A stretch of DNA of 11,038 nucleotides from Conidiobolus incongruus B7586 (lineage: Eukaryota; Entomophthoromycota; Entomophthoromycetes; Entomophthorales; Conidiobolaceae). Both the position numbers and the translations under genes were made by a program. The DNA is taken from assembly GCA_000697335.1 (NCBI GenBank), contig JNEM01007096.1:1-11038 (forward strand). Reading direction: 5' to 3'. Positions 1 to 6,611 of the stretch are shown in pieces. Under the pieces are notes generated by a model. The model searched no databases. It was not told the origin of the DNA and worked only from the letters and a program-made list of their open reading frames with translations. Each line of letters begins with the position of its first letter. The first letter of the stretch is position 1.

Positions 1-2075
1 AAATAAAAAATATATACTAATTTATTAAAATTCAATATTATTAACTTAATAAATATTTAATTTAATATTTTTTAAATTTTATAAATTATTTTAATAATTA
101 ATTAAAATTATATTTAATACTTTTGAAAATTCCTCTAAAGTATAATAAATATATATTTCTATAATTTCTAATATATCTTTAATAAATATTTTTATTTTTC
201 TACCTATATATGGTTTATATTTAATATAATAATCATTATTTTGAAAATATATAAATTATTTTTAATAATATTTAAAAATAATTATATCATTATTAATATG
301 GTTAGTGATTTTATATGACTCAGATTGTTTATATATCAAATTAAAATAAAATAACATAAAATTTTATAAAAGATTATTATTCTTATTAAGCTTTAGTAAT
401 AATATTATAAAAAACTTTATATTTTGAAAAATAAAACAATTAGATTTTGCATTTAATTGATATTAATTTTAGAGTTTATAACTTCTTTTGAAAGTTAGTT
501 TTAAATTAATTCTACCAAATTATAGATTTAATTAGAAAACAAAATTAATATTTATAGTTACTTGGTAATTTATAAAATTTAAAAATATAAAATTAAAATT
601 TAAGATATGGTACTGTACATAACTGAGTTAGATTTTTTAAGAAACAAATTACAACTTTAAAAACTTACACCATTTAATCGTATTATTAATTAAATTATAA
701 AAAAATCAAGTTGAAATTGATTAAGAATTCTCAAACATTATATTTAGTAACTAGTCATTAATATTGATTTTATATTTTTTATTCATCCATCTAACACAAT
801 ATTTGATATGATAAATTTTAATAGGATGACTATTTATCCAATTTGAAACAAATATTAATATGAAATAATGATGTATTAATCATTAAAATAAAGGATTTAT
901 TCAATTTTTAACTCTCAATCTGTCTAATCATTATTTTAAATCAAAAAAATTGTTAGATGATCTAGTATAGTGTTTAATGAAAATCAGATATCCAAGATTC
1001 GGTGACTGGAAAGGTTCAATAAAAATGAAAATATTCATAATAGGTTAATGAGGTATTGATGACATATAGATATCTTTATAACCGTATATTTTCTATAATA
1101 TTATATTAATCTTTCAAAACTAGTACTGGTATATTGTATATATTGATTGAATTCATTTTATTTGAATCCATTTAAATAGATTTTATATATCACTAAAAAT
1201 AATAGAAAAAAATTAAATGAGTATCAATTATATATAATAATTAAAAGTTATTATTTCAATTTATTATTAATTACGAAATAAAAAAACAACAATTTTTTTA
1301 TAGAAATTTAAATACAAACTAATCTACTCACTCAGAAAATATAAATTTTTAATTATATTTTTTATAGAAATATTAAATAATATTAACACTAATATTAAAT
1401 ATAAACAACTTAGACATCTAATTCATTTGTCTCAAAGTATTTGACGAATTCTTATTGAAAAAACATTTTAATTTATAAATGATCCATTAATTAATAATAC
1501 TTTATGATATATTATCTATGTTAATAAAATTGTTATATTAAAGTGAAATAAGTAGCTCTATTTTTTGAGTATTCAATTAATTAATAAAGTATTCTTTTTT
1601 GATTAAAAAGTGTATATATATATTATTTTTAAATTAATTAAAAATATTAACTAAAATTTTTAATATTATATTTAATATTAAAATTAATATAATTTTTATA
1701 GAATAATCTATTTAACCTCAAAATTTTAATAAAAAATTTTTTGAAGAAAAAATTTAAAAATCGAACGATATAAAAATTTAAAATCAGGTTAGATTTTAAA
1801 AATTGTTTCAAACTAAAATATATTCTTACAATATGGTGGCAGTTGTGATAGTTTGACTATAAAGCATTATTATTATTATTATAACTCTAATTTAAAGTAC
1901 ATGAATTAATTCTTTCAAACTTAGATCAATATCGAAGATTGAACTAATGCTAGTTTTAGGTAATTTCTTTGTTTACGAATAACTCATGATATGATACTTG
2001 AACTATTCATTGATTTAATATTCAATACATTTTTGAAATTTTTCAGTTGAGTTTCATATTATTTTAGATATTGAA
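1..2075. other. AT-rich gene-free flank (left)
   Basis: No gene was found on either strand here. The composition is extreme at the left edge: the first 60 bases hold only three C and no G. The first CpG of the window is at 679-680. G+C rises gently after about 950. No terminal repeats, tRNA or transposase-like reading frame could be recognised. Such blocks are typical of AT-isochores in fungal genomes, often old repeats worn down by mutation, but no parent element is visible. Confidence 0.7.
1866..1882. repeat. (ATT)5 microsatellite
   Basis: Five perfect ATT units plus AT. It lies about 240 bp upstream of the expansin start codon. No function is implied. Confidence 0.85.
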
Positions 2076-2083
2076 TATATAAA
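2076..2083 (+). promoter_or_regulatory. TATA-like box of the expansin-like gene
   Basis: TATATAAA lies 36 nt upstream of the chosen ATG at 2119. If it is a real TATA box, transcription would start only a few bases before the ATG and the 5' leader would be very short. Because the surrounding DNA is so AT-rich, TATA-like words are common by chance, so only the position supports this call. Confidence 0.4.
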
Positions 2084-2118
2084 GGAGGTAGTATTTACTT
2101 TTAGATCTATTTAGTTCA

Positions 2119-2983
2119 ATGAAATCGTTATCGATGAATGTATTATTTTGGTTTTTAATTATTCATCGTGGTTATTGCTATCAGAAGACTGATGGGAAGG
2201 AAAATATTGGTAACACTGTTAATAGTTTAATAACTGGTATTGCCAAATATGATGTGAATATTGGGCCAGGTAGTTAAATTATATTAAATGAATACAATAA
2301 ATTACTGAATTATTGGATAATTATAGGTAAGGGTAATTGTAACTATGAAACTGTTTTACCAATGGGACTTGCTTCGCTGGGACCTAAAGTATTTGGAGAT
2401 TCCGCTGCTTGCGGACAATGTCTTGAAGTGAAGCATAAGAATCATGCACTACGACTGAAAGTCATGGTCATGGACATTTGTGTCGGCTGCCAATCCAACG
2501 ATTTGATGCTAGACTATAACACATACACCCAATTGGGAGATACATTCAAGGGAAGTATTCCCGTTGAGTGGAATATGATCACCTGCCCAACGAAGGGATC
2601 GATAAAATACCAATTTTTCCCCAATAGCTCCAGATTTTGGTTTGGTATCGGGTAAATGGATCATATTTGATTAATGACTGATAAATAACTGATTGATTTT
2701 ATCAAATAGCATTCGAAACGCTGCAATTCCAGTGGCCAAACTTGAAATATACGGAGATTCTGGGTGGGTCAATATTCCGCGCAGCAATTTCAACTATTTT
2801 ATTCTCTCAGATCCAGGACCTGGACCTTACAAGCTAAGGGCAACCTCCAAGTTTGGAGAACAGATTGTAGAAGACAACGTTCCTCTTCTTAACGGCACGC
2901 TGTACGAAGGCAAAGCTCAATTTAGAAATAGCTCTATAGAGGCTACGACGCAAAATAAATTGTTTGAGTCGGATTTAGGTTGA
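2119..2983 (+). CDS. Secreted expansin-like protein (GH45-like domain plus CBM63), three exons
   Basis: Coding parts are 2119-2269, 2327-2651 and 2710-2983, giving 249 residues. Expansins loosen cell walls without hydrolysis by disrupting polysaccharide contacts outside the cell. Residues 1-20 form a signal peptide with a hydrophobic core (VLFWFLII), which also supports this start. Residues about 38-140 match the six-stranded barrel: GxGKGNCNY, then GDSAACGQCLEV (74-85), an acidic motif VMDICVGC (98-105) and LDYNTY. Six cysteines (55, 79, 82, 102, 105, 137) fit the disulfide pattern of domain 1. By alignment from memory with bacterial EXLX1, catalytic-cleft Asp71 and Asp82 correspond to D100 and D113, while Thr12 is replaced by K43 and Tyr73 by C102. 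Residues about 145-230 match CBM63: the cellulose-binding aromatics are F154, W155 and F186, followed by PGPGPYKLR. NxS/T sites lie at 150, 220 and 232. Both introns restore the family sequence exactly across the junctions (GPG-KGNC and FGIG-IRNAAIP). The length is normal for a microbial expansin. It may serve plant invasion or fungal wall remodelling; the sequence does not decide which. Confidence 0.9.
2270..2326 (+). other. Intron 1 of the expansin-like gene (57 nt, phase 1)
   Basis: The donor is GTAGTT and the acceptor TTATAG. A branch-like TACTGA with its A at 2308 lies 18 nt before the acceptor. The length is a multiple of three and an in-frame TAA lies just after the donor, so retention would truncate the protein just after the signal peptide and linker. 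The exon that follows begins GTAAGG, itself a good donor-like word, directly at the acceptor. Confidence 0.85.
2652..2709 (+). other. Intron 2 of the expansin-like gene (58 nt, phase 2)
   Basis: The donor is GTAAAT and the acceptor AAATAG, with branch-like ACTGAT words about 20-30 nt upstream of the acceptor. Splicing joins ATC-GG to C-ATT and gives FWFGIGIRN, which lines up with the WWxAIQVRN start of CBM63 in bacterial expansins. Without it the first ORF stops at 2653-2655. Confidence 0.9.
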
Positions 2984-3117
2984 GTATTTTCAAACCAAAA
3001 TAGCACAGCAATTGCTCCAATTTGAAATCGTATCAGCATAGGCGATCTTTGGTCATGGATTGGCCAAACTCTGTATTATCTCATCAAACTTAGTATATAT
3101 TATGAAATTTAAATAAT

Positions 3118-3123
3118 AATAAA
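3118..3123 (+). terminator. Possible poly(A) signal of the expansin-like gene
   Basis: AATAAA lies 135 nt after the TGA stop. Fungal poly(A) signals are degenerate and the region is A-rich, so the match is weak evidence. Confidence 0.3.
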
Positions 3124-4609
3124 AGAGTTAGTAATATGATTGATTGGTGAAAGGTGTATGATCAACTCTTTGAAAATTTAACGAAAATATCCTATTCATT
3201 AAGCAGTATTTGGTATTAGTCGCTTATTCTTTTAATCAATTTATATTAAATTGACGAAAATAAATCGGAAATTGTAAAAATTATTTTTGTTTTTCAAATA
3301 AATAATATAATGATTTCATAATCTTCTTAATTCAATTCAGTCAAGTGACTTTGTTTATACCCTTTCGAAAAGCAATTTTGGAACTTAGAGATTGCAAGAT
3401 AATTAAACTACAGTGTGATTCTACCTATGATATCATCGAAATATGAGCTATAAATTCTAGACTCATGATTAAATAGTATGTTGTTATTCCTAGGTAGTTG
3501 ATCATCGAACAAATCACTCCACCTATTCATTCTAACCAAATTATTTCAATTTATTATTATGGATTGATTGATATCAAGTGACTTCTTTTAATCACTCTAT
3601 TATTTAGGTTGATCAATATTTTGGCTCGGAATAAACTTTTTATTTGATATTGATCGATAGCATCCTTAAAATCATATAACACACATACCATTTAATCGAA
3701 ACAAGGTATTTCATTCTGAATAATGATTTCATCATTTTTTTAGAATTTAAGGTATTCAAAATGACTGAATATTTACCATTCAATCAAAATAACTTTCATT
3801 AGAGAATACTTATGTAATTTGACTACTATCCATACTCATTGGCGTTTGTCCACTGACATATTTCATTTCATTCCACATATATTGCAAGATTCTCTAATCA
3901 TTCCCATTTATTCAAATTCGAAATATTGAAAGTTGATAAATTTTTTGAATGGGAATTAAGAGAGATAAATGTGACCAATGTCTTATCAAGATAACTTGCA
4001 AAATTGAGCGGAAATAGATTCCTAGTCATAAATTCTGGAGGGATCCATCTTTGAAATATCAATATTAATGATATGAGAAATGAATTGCAAAAAACAACTA
4101 ATTTTGCTGATAAATTTTTACTCAATCCTCTCTAAAGGGAAGGTCACACAACTCAAAAGTTCTCAAATTGAAAGGAGTTGAGAAAATAATTAAAATATAT
4201 TACCATATTTGCGAGAACCCTTATTAATTACCTGCTAAATATCTATTGTTTTATTTTGAAAATGGATCCAAGTACGGCTTCGGTACAATAATAACCAACT
4301 TGCCTTGAGTCAACTAGTTGGTTTAATTACCAAATACAACTAAAAACACCAGTATGACAAACTATCCACATATCACAAGCTATAAAATTGATTGAAATAA
4401 GTGGACATATAGTTTATTCATTTTACAATTCTCTCAGTCTAATATAATTGTTTATGGTATACTAATATTAAAATAGATATTAGAATGAATTACTTATTAT
4501 ATCCATACATCAAAACATATGGTTTTAGAATTGAAAAAATTGATGTGACTGATTAGAAAGATTATTTAGTTACTTATAGTAATTTATCATTTGATTAACT
4601 TTGAATAGT

Positions 4610-4630
4610 TTATTATTATTATTATTATTA
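4610..4630. repeat. (TTA)7 microsatellite
   Basis: Seven perfect TTA units in the convergent spacer, similar in type to the ATT run at 1866. It is a possible length marker; no function is implied. Confidence 0.9.
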
Positions 4631-4841
4631 ATCTCTTTAACAAACTTCAAACTAATACATACATATATTTAAGGATATTTATTCTTTATTGAATAAATTA
4701 ACATTAAAATAATTAAAGGAATAAAAAATAATTTTTTTTTGAAATTTTAAATATTTATTTATTAATAATTTAGTTAAATTCACCGATTTTAAGTGTTACA
4801 AACTATCTTAAAAAATAATTAATGTAATACTTGAATTATAC

Positions 4842-4866
4842 TATATATATATATATATATATATAT
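4842..4866. repeat. (TA)12 microsatellite
   Basis: A perfect alternating TA run of 25 bases. Such runs melt easily and can extrude a cruciform, and their length often varies between strains. Confidence 0.95.
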
Positions 4867-5038
4867 TTTAACAAAGAAAAAACTTAAAAATTTTAATCAA
4901 TAATTTTTAATAATTTTTTTATAAAATTCTATTACGAAAATTTCCGAATTTTAAAAATACAAAAAAAGGATATTACTAAATTTGTTCAAAAATCAATTAA
5001 AATCCTTAATATTGCATTATTTAGTCAATATCCAAATT

Positions 5039-5122
5039 TTAATTTAATTACAGTATTTAGTAATTTAAGATTTGGATCGATTAATTTAATTACAGTATTT
5101 GGTAATTTCAATTTGGAATAAT
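5039..5122. repeat. Two-copy tandem repeat, unit about 42 bp
   Basis: Positions 5039-5066 and 5081-5108 are 28-base copies that differ at one base (ATTTAGT against ATTTGGT). The copies start 42 bases apart. The remaining part of each unit keeps a shared ATTTGGA with a one-base offset, so this is probably a diverged tandem duplication of the whole 42-bp unit rather than two scattered motifs. It lies about 280 bp beyond the 3' end of the APSES gene. Confidence 0.8.
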
Positions 5123-5355
5123 GAAATTTGGATTTGATAAATTTAGATATTAAATAAGTCATAAATTGCTATTTTTATATCACTATCAAATTTATCTATT
5201 CAATATTTTATTGTCAGTTGATTAAATCAAAATCAGGTGAAGATATAATAAATTTTTTGATCCATTTGAACTTGAGTTTTTTCGAGGAATGAAATTGAAA
5301 AAAAATTAAATTTGGAAAATAAGTAAAGATGTTTGATATTATCTACAAATGTTCT

Positions 5356-5361
5356 TTTATT
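5356..5361 (-). terminator. Possible poly(A) signal of the APSES gene
   Basis: AATAAA on the minus strand lies 42 nt beyond the TGA stop at 5404-5406, a sensible distance for a fungal 3' end. The AT-rich setting makes chance matches common. Confidence 0.4.
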
Positions 5362-5403
5362 AATGATAAAATTAAAATAATAATTATATAATGATTAGTG
5401 TCT

Positions 5404-6414
5404 TCAGTTGGTACTTTGAGCCAATGCTAAAAGACTTAGACCAGCTTCGTATTTTTTGTTATGATTTGCACCCTCTGTATATTCAATTGGTCCTTTTATG
5501 CTATATCGACGATAATATGGTAATTCAGGAGATGTTGAACCTTGTGCAGAGAATGAATGGCGCATTTGAACTGGTGAAGAACTGTTGGGTCTGGCGGAGG
5601 AAGGAGGGGAGAGTGGAGTAAGGGTAGATTGTTCGTCCAAGGATGTTCCGTTGAGTAAGCTCTCGATTCCGGGTAGAGAAAATGTAGACGCCCTGCGCAT
5701 TTGTGTGGAAGAAGAGTATTGATAAGGATGGTAATCATGATGACGGGAAGGATATGAAGTGGATTCCATTGAAAAACTGGATTTAGGTTTTTTCCTTAGA
5801 TATTCTTTTTTGATTATTATTTATGAGTTTTGATATTCTTTCTTAAGTGGGATTTGAGAAGGAAGTGTTGTAACAGCAATAGCATGTGACTCCAAAGCAG
5901 GTGGTAGGAAGTTTTTCATTCTGCTTCCCTTGCTTTTAGAGGATAAGAATTGAGGATGTGAAGGAGGTAGAGCGGCATGGACAAAGTCTTCACCAAACAA
6001 GATTGTTAAATGGTGACGGATAGGATAGCAGGTACGAACAGCTAATTGATAAGCGTATTCATATGCGATCCAGGTACCCTGGATATTAATATCACCCCCG
6101 CGAAGTCTCCAGATATAGTCATTGAGTTGAGGGTAATGGTGAAGGATCTTAGTCACTTCTTCATTACCTCTTCCCAAAGCTTTCCATATGCCGGTCCAAA
6201 AAACGTGTCCACCTTCACAATCCCATCTCACCACAAAATCGGGTGTGTTGGGGCAGGATATCTTATACTCTAAAGTTCTAAGATAGCCATGTGGATTGAC
6301 GCTTGTGGAGTATTGAGCGGTAGTAACACTAACGTTAGGTATCACAGCGCGCTCAGGATAGTTAGGGCGAAGTGCAGAAGTAGATGATGGATATGTGGAC
6401 ATAGATGAAACCAT
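5404..6414 (-). CDS. APSES/KilA-N (Xbp1-like) transcription factor, with one in-frame TAA
   Basis: One reading frame runs from the ATG at 6414 to the TGA at 5404-5406, but a single TAA (5821-5823) follows residue 197. Residues about 44-155 form an APSES-type DNA-binding domain: WDCEGGHVFWTGIWKALG (64-81), RLRGGDINIQGTWIAYEYA (103-121), RTCYPIRHHL and LFGEDF. This arrangement matches fungal Xbp1-like factors, which bind DNA in the nucleus; yeast Xbp1 is a stress-induced repressor. After the TAA the same frame stays open for 138 codons and looks real: a basic KKEYLRKKPKSS, a Tyr/His/Ser-rich part, then SLPGIESLLNG and a C-terminal AGLSLLALAQ, short motifs of a kind common at the ends of fungal regulators. 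Two RRxS motifs (PKA-type sites) lie in this tail. The TAA could be removed by an in-frame intron from a weak GTCACA donor at 5890 to AG at 5795 (96 nt, 304 aa product) or 5777 (114 nt, 298 aa). Otherwise the protein ends at 197 residues, or is read through, or this is a nonsense allele. Family certain; gene structure not. Confidence 0.85.
5799..5844 (-). repeat. 13-nt direct repeat flanking the in-frame stop of the APSES gene
   Basis: AAGAAAGAATATC (5844-5832) recurs as AAAAAAGAATATC (5811-5799), 12 of 13 identical and exactly 33 bases apart, so in the same frame; both copies encode KKEY. The TAA lies between them. Loss of one repeat plus the intervening bases would remove the stop in frame, which is what suggests a slippage-type insertion of 33 bp. 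In A-rich DNA a chance match is also possible. Confidence 0.6.
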
Positions 6415-6498
6415 AGTAAATATATAAAAATAAAATAAAGGAAAAGATAAAGAGATGAAAAGAAAATTGGAATGACGTGATAAGGGAATAGGAGAGGG

Positions 6499-6506
6499 TA
6501 TTTATA
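6499..6506 (-). promoter_or_regulatory. TATA box of the APSES gene
   Basis: TATAAATA on the minus strand lies 84 nt upstream of the ATG at 6414. Between it and the ATG the coding strand is rich in C and T (CCTCTCC, CTTTTCATCTC), the usual look of a fungal transcription start region and leader. This makes it more convincing than most TATA words in the window. Confidence 0.6.
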
Positions 6507-6541
6507 CTCCAATTTTTGATTTTAAATGCATATTTGATATC

Positions 6542-6584
6542 CATAAGGTTTAATTGATTTTACCACACTCCTTCCAACCTTATG
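6542..6584. promoter_or_regulatory. 9-bp inverted repeat upstream of the APSES TATA box
   Basis: CATAAGGTT (6542-6550) and its perfect reverse complement AACCTTATG (6576-6584) are separated by 25 bp and lie 36 bp upstream of the TATA box. The half-sites are richer in G and C than their surroundings. A paired binding site for a regulator is a reasonable guess; no known factor is assigned. Confidence 0.4.
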
Positions 6585-6606
6585 ATCACTATTTATTTCC
6601 ATAATG

Positions 6607-6611
6607 ATTGG
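6607..6611 (-). promoter_or_regulatory. CCAAT box of the APSES gene
   Basis: The minus strand reads CCAATCA here, the usual form bound by the fungal HAP/NF-Y complex, about 100 bp upstream of the TATA box. The spacing is typical for fungal promoters, but the motif is short. Confidence 0.4.

Larger units (their letters stand above)
2984..5355. other. Convergent spacer between expansin-like and APSES genes
   Basis: About 2.4 kb without a recognisable gene. It holds the 3' untranslated regions of both converging genes, simple repeats at 4610-4630 and 4842-4866, and a tandem duplication at 5039-5122. A minus-strand open frame at 3898-4125 (75 codons) shows no known motif and is likely chance in AT-rich DNA. 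An 8-bp inverted repeat (4293-4300 with 4316-4323) was also seen. From about 4680 the DNA becomes more AT-rich again. Confidence 0.65.

Noticed and set aside
3898-4125. Minus-strand open frame of 75 codons
   Set aside because: No known motif or signal peptide, and no promoter features beyond AT background. Open frames of this size are expected by chance in an AT-rich 11-kb window.
4270-4290. CTTCGG tetraloop-like sequence
   Set aside because: The possible stem is broken after two pairs, so no stable structural RNA is supported.
5391-5621. Plus-strand open frame antisense to the APSES tail
   Set aside because: It is the shadow of the minus-strand coding frame, whose Ser/Pro-rich composition and family-like motifs are far more convincing.
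5496-5738. Second minus-strand frame inside the APSES tail
   Set aside because: It is an alternate frame of the real tail, without motifs.
5821-5823. TAA reassigned to an amino acid, or a frameshift, in the APSES gene
   Set aside because: Both sides of the stop are in the same frame, so no frameshift is needed. Nuclear TAA reassignment is not established in fungi, and one case in one gene is far too little evidence.
6046-6273. Plus-strand open frame antisense to the APSES domain
   Set aside because: It overlaps the strongly conserved DNA-binding domain on the other strand and has no recognisable features.
6362-6544. Minus-strand open frame overlapping the APSES start
   Set aside because: It covers the TATA box and CT-rich leader in another frame; its translation is a hydrophobic low-complexity run.
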